Part shown: positions 1-8,304 of the stretch, in pieces
How the letters are laid out: every line of letters begins with the position of its first letter
How positions within the stretch are numbered: position 1 is the stretch's first letter
NCBI GenBank assembly: GCA_018396535.1
Contig: JAGTQC010000005.1
Span: forward strand, 62,001-126,000
DNA length: 64,000 bases
Direction: 5' to 3'
From: Candidatus Bathyarchaeota archaeon
Lineage (GTDB): Archaea > Thermoproteota > CALKCG01 > B24 > DRYS01
The notes under the pieces: generated by a model
The model's input: the letters and a program-made list of their open reading frames with translations, nothing else
Told to the model about the DNA's origin: nothing
Databases searched by the model: none
Program-made: the position numbers and the translations under genes

Positions 1-85
1 AAACTATAAGCTTATAATAGAGTAACTATACAAGCCTTTTTCTAGCAGGGAGTAGGAGGGGTAAGTATATTAAGGTGTAGGAAGT

Positions 86-283
86 ATGTCTAGATATGAA
101 GAATTAATACCGAAACCTAGAAGTAGATTTCTAAGGGTTAAATGTCCAGGATGCGGTAATGAACAAATAATATACGAGAAGCCTGCTATTAAAGTTACAT
201 GTAGAATATGCGAGCATATACTAGCTGAACCAAGAGGTGGTAAGGGTAAGATCTTAGCTGAAATTCTTGAATATCTACCTTGA
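86..283 (+). CDS. rps27e: 30S ribosomal protein S27e
   Basis: A 65-residue zinc-ribbon protein of the small ribosomal subunit. Two metal-binding pairs are visible, CPGC near residues 20-23 and CRIC near 39-42, with the usual basic N-terminus. Length and order fit archaeal S27e. It opens the conserved run S27e-aIF2alpha-Nop10-PAC2. A GGTG-type ribosome site lies about ten bases before the ATG. In many archaea L44e lies directly upstream; here L44e is about 48 kb away and the upstream bases are AT-rich and non-coding. Confidence 0.95.
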   Translation: MSRYEELIPKPRSRFLRVKCPGCGNEQIIYEKPAIKVTCRICEHILAEPRGGKGKILAEILEYLP

Positions 284-293
284 GGTGTTTGAT

Positions 294-1085
294 ATGGATA
301 ATGAGTGGCCCGAGGTTGGTGAAGTTACTATAGGCACTGTTAAAAGCGTATATGATTATGGTGCTTATATAGCTTTAGATGAGTATGCTGGGAAGATAGG
401 ATTTCTACATGTATCTGAGGTCTCGACTACGTGGGTTAGGAGTATAAGAGACTATCTAGAAGAAGGTAGGAAGGTTGTAGTTAAGATTATTAAAGTTGAT
501 CCAGAGAAGGCACATATAGACCTATCTTTAAGGAGAGTTACAGAATCAGAAAAGAGAGAAGTACTTAGGCTTTGGAAGAGAAGAAGAAGTGGATCAGTAC
601 TACTAGCTAGAGCCTGTAAAGAGGCAAAATTAGATTACGATGAGGTCTTAGCCCGGTATGGAAAAATTATAGAGGATAAGTTTGAGGATATCTATGGATT
701 ATTCGAAGCTGTCATCGAGAAAGGTATCAGTGTTTTAATAGATCTTAACCTACCAGAAAATCTAGTAAAAGCAATAGAGCATATAGCTAGAGAAAGGATA
801 TCCGTAAAGAAGGTTGAAGTTTCCGGTCTATGCGAAATATACTTCTACGATAGCAATGGTGTGGAAAAGATTAAGAAAGCATTCGATTATGCTTTAAAAT
901 TGAGAAAACCTGAAGGTGTAAAGGATGTTAAGGCGTATACTATAGGAGCTCCACGATATAGAATCGAAGTAGTGGGAAGTGAATATGGCTTAGCAGCTAA
1001 ATTCCTTAAAAGAATTATAAATAGATTGCAGGTTGCAGTTGAAAAGCTTGGAGGTAGCTTTAAGTATATGGAGGAGAGAAAGTAG
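294..1085 (+). CDS. eif2a: Translation initiation factor aIF2 alpha subunit
   Basis: Alpha subunit of the heterotrimeric factor that brings initiator Met-tRNA to the ribosome. An S1/OB domain fills roughly the first 85 residues (GTVKSVYDYGAY, then GFLHVSEVS), followed by the helical domain and the C-terminal alpha-beta domain. The open frame could begin at a TTG at 267 inside rps27e, but ATG 294 follows a GAGGTG motif at 282-287 and gives the usual N-terminus, so it is preferred. It overlaps nop10 by one base. Confidence 0.95.
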   Translation: MDNEWPEVGEVTIGTVKSVYDYGAYIALDEYAGKIGFLHVSEVSTTWVRSIRDYLEEGRKVVVKIIKVDPEKAHIDLSLRRVTESEKREVLRLWKRRRSGSVLLARACKEAKLDYDEVLARYGKIIEDKFEDIYGLFEAVIEKGISVLIDLNLPENLVKAIEHIARERISVKKVEVSGLCEIYFYDSNGVEKIKKAFDYALKLRKPEGVKDVKAYTIGAPRYRIEVVGSEYGLAAKFLKRIINRLQVAVEKLGGSFKYMEERK

Positions 1086-1267
1086 TGGTATGGCTTTTAA
1101 GGAGATGTATAAATTGTGGTAGATATACTCTCAAAAAGGATAAATGCCCATATTGTAGTGGAGATGTTAGGATCCCTCATCCACCGAAAACATCTATATA
1201 CGATAAGTATAGAGAATATAGAAGGAGGATAAGGGAAATTGCGGAAACCAGTAGTAGTATGGGTTAA
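1085..1267 (+). CDS. nop10: H/ACA RNP protein Nop10
   Basis: Small 60-residue zinc-ribbon subunit of the H/ACA ribonucleoprotein that guides pseudouridylation together with Cbf5, Gar1 and L7Ae. The CxxC pairs CINC and CPYC and the stretch IPHPPKTSIYDKY are typical of the family. It starts with GTG overlapping the aIF2alpha stop by one base. The order aIF2alpha-Nop10-PAC2 is widely conserved in archaea. Confidence 0.93.
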   Translation: MVWLLRRCINCGRYTLKKDKCPYCSGDVRIPHPPKTSIYDKYREYRRRIREIAETSSSMG

Positions 1268-2015
1268 ACGAGGCTTAGAGTTTAATGATCCCTTAGTTAT
1301 AGAGGGCTTCCCTGGTCTAGGATACGTAGGTAGGATAACGGTTGATTACATCGTAGAGAAGCTTAACGCTGTAGAATTTGCTAGGCTTTACACACCATAT
1401 TTTCCACAGCATGTTATAGTAGATGAGCATGGTGAAGTTAGACTTCTTAAAGCATCGTTCTACTACTGGTCGGAGCCAGATAGTAGACGAAGCATCATAC
1501 TAGTAGTGGGTGATAGTCAAGCTCAAACAATCGAAGGTCAATATAGGCTTGCATCTACGATACTAGGGTTTACACGTAAGCTAGGAGCCAGAAGAGTAGT
1601 ATGTATAGGGGGGTATGAAGCATATGTAAGCGATAAACCTAGACTATACGTAGCGGGTACAGATTTAGATATTATTCGAGAAGCCACATCTATCGGTGTA
1701 GAGGTTGGACGTATAGGTAGCCCTATAGTAGGCTTAGCAGGTGTGATACTAGGCATAGCTAAATTCTACGATATGAAGGGCATAGCGATTCTGGTGGAGA
1801 CACCTGGATATTATCCTGATATAGTTGCTGCTAAGGAAGCAATAATTTTTGTATCTGAGTATATAGGTGTGAATATAGATGTAGGCGATCTAGAAAAATA
1901 CGCTGATAAATTTTCTCAAACTTTACGAAGTTTAGAAGAAGTAGCTGAAGAATTGAAGCATTTATCCGAGTCAGTTAGATTAGCCGATAGAGGAAGGTTG
2001 ACGTATATAAGCTAG
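1239..2015 (+). CDS. PAC2-family protein, candidate proteasome assembly chaperone
   Basis: 258-residue protein of the PAC2 family, whose archaeal members (PbaA/PbaB group) are ATP-independent proteasome assembly chaperones. The N-terminal GFPGLGYVGRI segment and the GLAGVILG segment in the second half are characteristic. The TTG start at 1239 overlaps nop10 and follows GGAGGAT at 1222-1228. The position directly after nop10 is the standard archaeal arrangement. A divergent PAC2 paralogue is encoded at 48498-49124. Confidence 0.85.
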   Translation: MRKPVVVWVKRGLEFNDPLVIEGFPGLGYVGRITVDYIVEKLNAVEFARLYTPYFPQHVIVDEHGEVRLLKASFYYWSEPDSRRSIILVVGDSQAQTIEGQYRLASTILGFTRKLGARRVVCIGGYEAYVSDKPRLYVAGTDLDIIREATSIGVEVGRIGSPIVGLAGVILGIAKFYDMKGIAILVETPGYYPDIVAAKEAIIFVSEYIGVNIDVGDLEKYADKFSQTLRSLEEVAEELKHLSESVRLADRGRLTYIS

Positions 2016-2698
2016 GGCTCTATCACCGAGCCTATATCGTATCCCTCGAGAGCTTTCACTATATTCTCTGGAGTTAAACCTGACACAACTATAAATCTGA
2101 ATGGTGTTTCTGATAAAAGTCGACATGCTTCTGGATCTATTACTTGGTTTATACCTGCTTTATACCTCACATCCGCGAATATCTTTTTCAATTCCTCGAT
2201 TTTAATCTTAGAAAGTTTTTTCGCATCTCTATATATGTTCGGATCTTTATCGTATATGCCGTCAACCTTCGATGCTTTAACTATGACCTCGGCCTTCAAC
2301 CTTCTAGCTAATAGGATAGCTACAGAGTCTGTAGTCATACCAGGGGTTAATCCACCCATAACAACAAGTAAACCATTATCTTGCATAGCTTTAGCTTCAT
2401 CGATACTTCTTGCTATAACACCCTTCGTTAGATCTTTCAGACACTTAGAGAGTAGTAGAGCTACTATGCGTGAAGCCTCTATCGCTATCTCATCTTTATC
2501 TTCCTCTGCTAATCCTAATTTTTCAGCTATACTTATTAAACTCCGTGCAAACTCTCCTCCACCAACTACTACTGCCAACCTGTACTCCATTCCTGCAAGT
2601 CTTCTTATAACAGATGAATACGCATATAACACGCCTGGATCTATAGGTGACGCTATGATAGAACCGCCTATCCTAATTACAGCACTTAGATCCCTCAA
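2012..2698 (-). CDS. pyrH: UMP kinase (amino acid kinase family)
   Basis: Phosphorylates UMP to UDP in pyrimidine nucleotide synthesis. The 228-residue amino-acid-kinase fold begins with IRIGGSIIASP, has the VVVGGGEFAR phosphate loop, GLTPGMTTDS and the ATP-site motif ASKVDGIYDKDP. This arrangement is archaeal PyrH rather than carbamate or aspartate kinase. It starts with TTG and is divergent from the NrdD-like gene across about 75 bases. Its stop overlaps the PAC2 stop by four bases. Confidence 0.88.
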   Translation of the reverse strand: MRDLSAVIRIGGSIIASPIDPGVLYAYSSVIRRLAGMEYRLAVVVGGGEFARSLISIAEKLGLAEEDKDEIAIEASRIVALLLSKCLKDLTKGVIARSIDEAKAMQDNGLLVVMGGLTPGMTTDSVAILLARRLKAEVIVKASKVDGIYDKDPNIYRDAKKLSKIKIEELKKIFADVRYKAGINQVIDPEACRLLSETPFRFIVVSGLTPENIVKALEGYDIGSVIEP

Positions 2699-2773
2699 CG
2701 CTCGGATAACTTTAAAAGCTGTTTTCAGGTATAAACATGACGGAAGGATAGGAAGTATAAGTGGGGATATTAT

Positions 2774-5008
2774 TTGTCCTCTAGTAGGCTTCCTAAAAAG
2801 CTCAGTACTAGAATTCTAGAAGCTTTAGCTTCTAGCATTAGGATGGAGATACTTAGATTACTACACGAAGAAGGCCCTCTTTCATATAGTGAACTTATGG
2901 ATAGACTAAATCTGGATCCTGTTAAGCATGCAGGTAGGTTCGCCTATCATCTCAAGAAGATTCAATCTGCTAATCTCATAACGCTATCAAAGGAGGGTAG
3001 GAAGTATCAGCTTACAGATTTGGGATGGAAAATATATGAGCTTACACGTGAAATAGAGGAGCATGCCCTTAGAGCTGGTACAAGACTTCTAGTAAGAACA
3101 TCGCGTACAACCATAGAGGAGTTCGATCGTAACCGCATAGTAGAATCGCTTGTTAGAGAAGCTCAAATACCTCAGGAGATAGCTGAAAGAATAGCTAGAA
3201 AAGCTGAGGAAAGACTCCTCGATCTGAGGGTAAAATATCTTACAGCTCCCTTGATCAGAGAATTCGTAAACGCTATACTCATAGAAGAAGGTATGGAGGA
3301 GTATAGGCATAAGCTTACTAGGCTAGGTTTACCAGTCTATGATGTTAAGAAGTCTTTTCAAGATATAGGTGCTAGAGGCGGTATTGCTAAAGACGTTAAA
3401 GATCGTGCGGGTGAGGCTGTACTTAGAGAGTACGTCCTACTTGACATACTACCTAGAAGAGTCGCAGACTCCCACCTATCTGGTTATATAGATATAAGAA
3501 AACCTGGGTCATGGATACTCCATCCAGATGTGATAATACATGATATAGAAGAGATCCTAGCTAGACATGCTTCAATGTTAACATTACCATCAGAAGAGAG
3601 TAGGCTAAAGCTCTACATAGCATATCTATCAAAGTTCATAAGAGATGTATGCTATGAGATACATGAAGAACAGGTAGTAGAATACTTCAACGTCTATCTA
3701 GCTCCATACGTAACTGGGGTTAGAGATATCGAAATAGAAGACGAACTCATATCTTTTCTTATATACCTCTCTGATCTGAAACCCACGGTATCACTAGGAC
3801 TTGAACTAGGGATACCGAGTTTCATGGAAGAAAAGAGGGCTCTTGGAAAGAAGATCGGATATGGCGATCTATACGATGAAGCGTATCGTTTACTTAGAAG
3901 TCTACTTAGATGTTATGAGAGGCTAATGAGCTTTAATAGATTTCGGAGATGCCTACCGCGTTTAATAGTTAAGCTCAGAGGAGGGGATATAGATGAAGAT
4001 ATACTGCTTCATATCCACAGAATCATATCCTTAGGTGGGGAAGTAACGTTTTCTAATTTAGCTAAGACTAATGGAATAACATCATCTGAGGGTATATGGA
4101 TTGAAGCGGATAAAGGTTTACCAGAATATGCTTTACTAAGGAGTCTTTGGATCGGTGGTGTGTCTGTGAATATACCTAGAGCTTCATATGAATCTCATGG
4201 AAGAGAGAATATATTCGCTCGTAGATTAGAAAGGATATGTAGAGATGCCGTAGACTCTCTATTATTCAGGTATAGTGCTGTATCATCTAATATATCCTCT
4301 AATCTTCTCCCCACTCTATTTGGTGGAGTTAGCCCATACTCTAGTATCAAAAATTGTAAATACGGTCTAAACTTAGTAGGTCTCTTAGAAGCTGCTATGC
4401 TTTTCACAGATTCAGAAAACTTTATCGAAGACGATGTATTGGATTATACGTGGAAGATCATAGACTATTTACGTGAGATAGTGAGAAGTATAGAACAGGA
4501 AACAAGAATTAAGATAACCCTATCTAGTATAGCCGATATCGATGCTTCAACTAGGCTTGCCAATATGGATCAGTTATACTATGGTAAAGCTAAAGAGTAT
4601 AAACACTTATATAGACCGTTCTATGCCTCTGGCTCTCTCATACCTATGGATATAGATGTATCGACTATAAATAGAATAAGAATAGAAGCTGAATTTCATA
4701 GAAAGATTGATGGAGCATTAGCTGTAATACCGTTGAGTGAAGATGATATTGAGGATGTAGAAGCCATGAAAGACTTAACCATAGAAGCGTATGAAAACTA
4801 TGATCTAAGATGGTATAGCTATGGGTTTAAATTCACATATTGCACCTTATGCCGTAGACATTTCAACGGCTTTATCGAAGTATGTCCAGAGTGTAGATCA
4901 TCTAGAGATCTTGTAAGATATGTCAAGATAGGTGCATCGTATATGAGTGAGTATGTTTTACCAGATGGTGTAAGAAATGCTTTATTGAAGTCTAACAGCT
5001 CTCATTAA
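2774..5008 (+). CDS. Winged-helix + ATP-cone + NrdD-like protein, possibly non-catalytic
   Basis: 744 residues in three parts. Residues about 5-85 form an ArsR-like winged helix (RMEILRLLHEEGPLSY). Residues about 105-200 form an ATP-cone. The remainder resembles the barrel of anaerobic ribonucleotide reductase NrdD, ending in a zinc site with Cys 690, 693, 704 and 707. The usual GCR motif holding the thiyl cysteine is not visible near residues 445-460, before the VSVNIPRA strand, and the glycyl-radical loop reads YVKIGASY instead of RVxGY. No NrdG activase is nearby. I infer a nucleotide-sensing regulator or pseudoenzyme. A working reductase remains possible. TTG start. Confidence 0.65.
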   Translation: MSSSRLPKKLSTRILEALASSIRMEILRLLHEEGPLSYSELMDRLNLDPVKHAGRFAYHLKKIQSANLITLSKEGRKYQLTDLGWKIYELTREIEEHALRAGTRLLVRTSRTTIEEFDRNRIVESLVREAQIPQEIAERIARKAEERLLDLRVKYLTAPLIREFVNAILIEEGMEEYRHKLTRLGLPVYDVKKSFQDIGARGGIAKDVKDRAGEAVLREYVLLDILPRRVADSHLSGYIDIRKPGSWILHPDVIIHDIEEILARHASMLTLPSEESRLKLYIAYLSKFIRDVCYEIHEEQVVEYFNVYLAPYVTGVRDIEIEDELISFLIYLSDLKPTVSLGLELGIPSFMEEKRALGKKIGYGDLYDEAYRLLRSLLRCYERLMSFNRFRRCLPRLIVKLRGGDIDEDILLHIHRIISLGGEVTFSNLAKTNGITSSEGIWIEADKGLPEYALLRSLWIGGVSVNIPRASYESHGRENIFARRLERICRDAVDSLLFRYSAVSSNISSNLLPTLFGGVSPYSSIKNCKYGLNLVGLLEAAMLFTDSENFIEDDVLDYTWKIIDYLREIVRSIEQETRIKITLSSIADIDASTRLANMDQLYYGKAKEYKHLYRPFYASGSLIPMDIDVSTINRIRIEAEFHRKIDGALAVIPLSEDDIEDVEAMKDLTIEAYENYDLRWYSYGFKFTYCTLCRRHFNGFIEVCPECRSSRDLVRYVKIGASYMSEYVLPDGVRNALLKSNSSH

Positions 5009-5484
5009 ATTAGGTTGAGTAGAGCATCGTTTCTATCCATAATCCTGCGGCAGTAGTGGCACTGTATCAGTAAGGGATCCTTAGATATGACGTGAAATAC
5101 GGGTTTGATAGGTTCATGGCTATTCGATATGCAAGATGGATTACCGCATTTAACAAGACCTACTAAGATATCAGGTATCTTAACTTTCATCTTTGATAAA
5201 ACCTCGTAATCTCTTATTATATTTATCGTAGCATTAGGAGCTATCAAAGCTATTTTATGAACCTCGCTTTCTACTAGTTCCTTCCCTTCGATCTTAACGA
5301 TATCCTTTAACCCAAGCTTATGACTAGGTACATTCATTACGACGCTTATCGTTAATCCTTCCTTACCGGTTAAACCTAGTATCCTAAGTACATCTAAAGC
5401 ATAGCCTGCGGTTATGTGGTCTATAACTGTTCCATCCTTAATCTTTTGCACTCTTAACTCCCTTCGTTCATCCAATGTCTTCAC
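5005..5484 (-). CDS. pyrI: Aspartate carbamoyltransferase regulatory chain
   Basis: Regulatory subunit that binds nucleotide effectors and stabilises the ATCase dodecamer in pyrimidine synthesis. The 159-residue chain has the N-terminal allosteric domain (GTVIDHITAGYA) and a C-terminal zinc domain with the four cysteines CGNPSC and CHYC. pyrB, normally next to pyrI, is not in the window. The gene converges on and overlaps the NrdD-like gene by four bases. Confidence 0.95.
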   Translation of the reverse strand: MKTLDERRELRVQKIKDGTVIDHITAGYALDVLRILGLTGKEGLTISVVMNVPSHKLGLKDIVKIEGKELVESEVHKIALIAPNATINIIRDYEVLSKMKVKIPDILVGLVKCGNPSCISNSHEPIKPVFHVISKDPLLIQCHYCRRIMDRNDALLNLI

Positions 5485-5576
5485 CTAGCGTAACACTATC
5501 CTTAAGCTAGGATTTTAGTCTTTCTACAATCTCTAGGGTAAAGGATATCTATAGCTTACTGGATAGTAGCATAAAT

Positions 5577-6287
5577 ATGCAACGCTACATATCTAGAAGA
5601 GCTATGGTAGGTAAAGCCTGTATAGGGTTGAATTCTACGATATTAGGTGCAAGCGTAATCGGTGATGGTAGTTTCATAGATTCGTATACGATCTTAGGTT
5701 ATCCTACCAGGCATAAAATTATGAAGCTACTCGAAAACGACTATATAGACTACGATGCTTTAGATAGCTTCAGCGAAGGCTGCCGCATAGGTAGTCGATG
5801 CATAGTTAGATCAAATACCATAATCTATGAATACACAAATATAAGCGATGATGTCGAGATAGGTCATGACGTACTAGTAAGAGAGTTTGTCTATATAGAT
5901 AGTTCTACACGTATAGGATCTCATACAGTCATAGATGGCTATGTAGAGATAGGTAAGAAGGTTAATATACAGACTGGCTGTTATATCCCACCTAAAGCTA
6001 TCATAGAGGATAGAGTATTCATAGGACCGTATACATTAATCCTAAATGATAAGTATCCTCCTAGCGGTAGACTTGTAGGCTCTAGGATATGCCATGACGC
6101 TATCATAGGTGCCGGAGTAACCATACTACCGGGAGTAGTAGTAGGCGAGGGGGCTGTCGTAGCTGCAGGGGCGCTCGTTACCAGAAATGTCGAACCATAT
6201 ACCGTCGTTAAAGGTAGACCTGCTAGACTATGTTACTCCAGGGATGAGTATGAAGAGAGAAAGAGAAGGTATATCAATCAAGCCTAG
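5577..6287 (+). CDS. Left-handed beta-helix (hexapeptide) acyltransferase
   Basis: 236-residue protein built of imperfect hexapeptide turns through most of its length (for example VIGDGSFIDS, RIGSHTVIDG, IIGAGVTILPGVVVG), ending in KGRPARLCYS, a C-terminal feature of sugar O-acetyltransferases of the WbbJ/LacA/maltose acetyltransferase type. It probably acetylates a sugar or sugar nucleotide for surface glycans. The substrate cannot be read from the sequence. It stands alone between pyrI and the RAM pair and overlaps the downstream convergent gene by four bases. Confidence 0.75.
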   Translation: MQRYISRRAMVGKACIGLNSTILGASVIGDGSFIDSYTILGYPTRHKIMKLLENDYIDYDALDSFSEGCRIGSRCIVRSNTIIYEYTNISDDVEIGHDVLVREFVYIDSSTRIGSHTVIDGYVEIGKKVNIQTGCYIPPKAIIEDRVFIGPYTLILNDKYPPSGRLVGSRICHDAIIGAGVTILPGVVVGEGAVVAAGALVTRNVEPYTVVKGRPARLCYSRDEYEERKRRYINQA

Positions 6288-6511
6288 GGTTGGAGTTCTA
6301 GAAGTGTTTCGGTAGATGTAACGTTAGGTAACCTGTTTATTTCAAGAACCGCTCGGCATATATCCCCTACAACTGGAGCTTCTATGAAGGCTACTAAATC
6401 ATACCTACCAAAGGTAAAGAATGCCTTTGTAACACCCTTAATCTTCCTTACAGATTCCAGTGTACCTATTACACCCTTTGGCTCTAGTTTAACGAAAACT
6501 ATAGCTTTCAT
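6284..6511 (-). CDS. Stand-alone RAM (Lrp/AsnC effector) domain protein
   Basis: 75 residues matching only the ligand-binding RAM domain of Lrp/AsnC regulators, with the central FTFGRYDLVAFIEA strand-turn-strand. No helix-turn-helix is present. Such proteins form dimers or decamers and may bind amino acids or modulate full-length regulators. It is the second gene of a tandem pair: the 6524-6757 gene ends 12 bases upstream, with a GAGGTG site in the gap. Confidence 0.8.
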   Translation of the reverse strand: MKAIVFVKLEPKGVIGTLESVRKIKGVTKAFFTFGRYDLVAFIEAPVVGDICRAVLEINRLPNVTSTETLLELQP

Positions 6512-6523
6512 CTAATATTCACC

Positions 6524-6757
6524 TCATGTAGATGGGAATATTATGAGGGTCTCCGTAGATTTAACCCCCCTCACCTGAGCTAGTTTAAGTACATTTTCTC
6601 CAAGTCCCTTCAAATCCTCCGCTTCTATCTCTACTACAAAATCCCAGCGGCCTAATGTAGCTGTAACCGATCTAACACCCTTCGCTTTACTAAGTTCTAG
6701 ATTTAATATTTCGAAAGAACCCGGCTTAGCTTCTATCAGTACGATAGCCTCTATCAA
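6524..6757 (-). CDS. Stand-alone RAM (Lrp/AsnC effector) domain protein
   Basis: 77 residues with the same RAM-domain pattern as its downstream neighbour (ATLGRWDFVVEIEA) and no DNA-binding domain. The two copies differ enough to be an old duplication. It starts with TTG at 6757 and is first in a two-gene operon. A third, disrupted member lies at 48233-48486. The ligand is unknown. Confidence 0.78.
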   Translation of the reverse strand: MIEAIVLIEAKPGSFEILNLELSKAKGVRSVTATLGRWDFVVEIEAEDLKGLGENVLKLAQVRGVKSTETLIIFPST

Positions 6758-6816
6758 CTCTAACCCCCTATGCTTATTAACACCCTCTCGAATATAACAG
6801 TTTATAGTGTCTAGCC

Positions 6817-7278
6817 GTGGGAGTCCAAGGATCTCTAGAATTGGAAGTATACGTGCATGCTACGGAAGATGAACATAAAGTTATGAAAGCTGTTAGTAAC
6901 ATACTACCTAGGGATCTCTATGAGAAGCTACGCTTCGATAGGGTTAGAACAAGAGGACATTATGGCAATCCTATAACAGTCATAAAGGCGGAGGCTAGGT
7001 TGGATGATGCTAAAGCTATATCGAAGTATATACTTGAGAAGATGGAAAAATACGATAGAGAGTATATTCGTAGGAATCTAGAAGTATTCGTAGATAGCGT
7101 TGGTACCATATATCTTAGATTCGATAAACAGGAAGCATACCTTGGTAGGATTGTGTTAAAAAGTAGCGATCCGATATGCGTAAGATTAAGATTCGATATA
7201 CCTCCAGGTGGAAGAATTAATCCTATCGAGTATATAGGAGGGATAATCTTTGAAGAGGTACGTAGATCTTCATGTTAA
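6817..7278 (+). CDS. RNA-binding protein of the UPF0201/COG1325 family
   Basis: 153 residues resembling the archaeal COG1325 family, often annotated as an exosome-associated RNA-binding protein and usually encoded beside RNase P and exosome genes. It begins with ELEVYVHATEDE and carries RTRGHYGNPI, a conserved stretch of the family. It overlaps the following rnp3 gene by about 29 bases, indicating translational coupling. The molecular role is not established by the sequence. Confidence 0.75.
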   Translation: MGVQGSLELEVYVHATEDEHKVMKAVSNILPRDLYEKLRFDRVRTRGHYGNPITVIKAEARLDDAKAISKYILEKMEKYDREYIRRNLEVFVDSVGTIYLRFDKQEAYLGRIVLKSSDPICVRLRFDIPPGGRINPIEYIGGIIFEEVRRSSC

Positions 7279-7927
7279 ACCTAGGAGTGAGGAGGATGTA
7301 CACGATATTTTAGAAACAGCTTTGAAGCTAGGTTATAAAGCCATAGGATTAGTTATCGATAGCATCTACAGTCAGTTAGTAGAGGAGTATAACGGATTGA
7401 AGATATTAAAGAGGATTGATGTAGATGCAAAGCTAGATGATCTACGTAAATATAGAGTAAGGTTATCCAGGAAGTATGATATCGTATCAGCTATCTGCCG
7501 AGATAGTAGCGATATTAGGAGAGCTCTAAAATGCGGCTTCAATATAATCTGTTTCAAAGGCCTACCTAGCACTCCTAAAATAACCGATTTCTCCCTCATA
7601 AAGTATAGTGAAGCATACTTAGAATTAGATCTATGCGATCTACTATCCTTTAATGAAGATGAAAGGATAATGGTCTTCAGATCAATAGCTAGAATATTCA
7701 GATACGCATCTAGGAAGGATGCTAAACTTATACTAGCGAGCGGCGCAGTTGACTCCTATAAGCTTAGAGCACCATTAGATTTAGCAAGTATGGTGCTTCC
7801 CGCAGGTGTAACATGGTTTGAAGCTTTAACAGCAGCCGTATACAATCCATCTATATTCTTCTCGTATATGATACGTAAGAGTATGGGGTATGTAAGTGAA
7901 GGTGTTAGGATCGTTAGAAGGTGGTAG
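7250..7927 (+). CDS. rnp3: RNase P protein subunit Rpp30
   Basis: Protein subunit of RNase P, which removes 5' leaders from pre-tRNAs. The 225-residue chain shows the Rpp30 TIM-barrel-like layout, starting YVDLHVKPRS and containing GFNIICFKG and the later LILASGAVDSYKLRAP, typical of the family. It starts with TTG inside the preceding gene and is followed by the Pop5 gene, with which it overlaps. Grouping of Rpp30 and Pop5 before the proteasome and exosome genes is a common crenarchaeal arrangement. Confidence 0.9.
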   Translation: MKRYVDLHVKPRSEEDVHDILETALKLGYKAIGLVIDSIYSQLVEEYNGLKILKRIDVDAKLDDLRKYRVRLSRKYDIVSAICRDSSDIRRALKCGFNIICFKGLPSTPKITDFSLIKYSEAYLELDLCDLLSFNEDERIMVFRSIARIFRYASRKDAKLILASGAVDSYKLRAPLDLASMVLPAGVTWFEALTAAVYNPSIFFSYMIRKSMGYVSEGVRIVRRW

Positions 7928-8255
7928 GGTTATCCCTCTGAAAACTATTCGAAGAAGGTATATACTTATAGAGCTAGTGAAGAGTAGTATGCATATAGAT
8001 GCTAAACATATAGTTTCAGAATTAAAGAGGAGTTTACTTAGATTATACGGAGAATATGGTTTAAGCTTAGCGGATATACATCCCATAGAATATGGTAGTA
8101 GCTATCTCGTAATATCATGCGATCATAGAATGCTTCAGCAGGTTAGATCTGCTATAGCTTATCTAGATCGTATCGGTGGTATCGATGTACTACTATGTGT
8201 ATCCTCAGTATCCGGAACCCTTAAAAAGCTTAGGATGAGGATGAGGTTCACGTAA
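7896..8255 (+). CDS. rnp2: RNase P protein subunit Pop5/Rnp2
   Basis: Partner of Rpp30 in RNase P. The recognisable core begins RRRYILIELV and is followed by a ferredoxin-like fold with HPIEYGSSYLVISC and a C-terminal GTLKKLRMR segment. The open frame starts at GTG 7896. A GTG at 7902 is equally possible, and the true start could be nearer the RRRY motif. It overlaps rnp3 by 32 bases. Confidence 0.82.
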   Translation: MKVLGSLEGGRVIPLKTIRRRYILIELVKSSMHIDAKHIVSELKRSLLRLYGEYGLSLADIHPIEYGSSYLVISCDHRMLQQVRSAIAYLDRIGGIDVLLCVSSVSGTLKKLRMRMRFT

Positions 8256-8263
8256 CATTTATC

Positions 8264-8270
8264 TTTAAAG
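8264..8270 (+). promoter_or_regulatory. Probable TATA box for psmA
   Basis: TTTAAAG lies about 37 bases before the ATG of the proteasome alpha gene, just after the Pop5 stop. This is close to the spacing expected for an archaeal TATA element and a short leader. Confidence 0.45.
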
Positions 8271-8304
8271 GAGTTGTATCTAGTAGAACTCGAGGTTAAC
8301 GTAT

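Noticed and set aside
1538..1756. Reverse-strand ORF inside the PAC2 gene, and many similar ORFs elsewhere
   Set aside because: They overlap confident genes in the opposite or shifted frame, have no family features and poor codon use. They are shadow frames.
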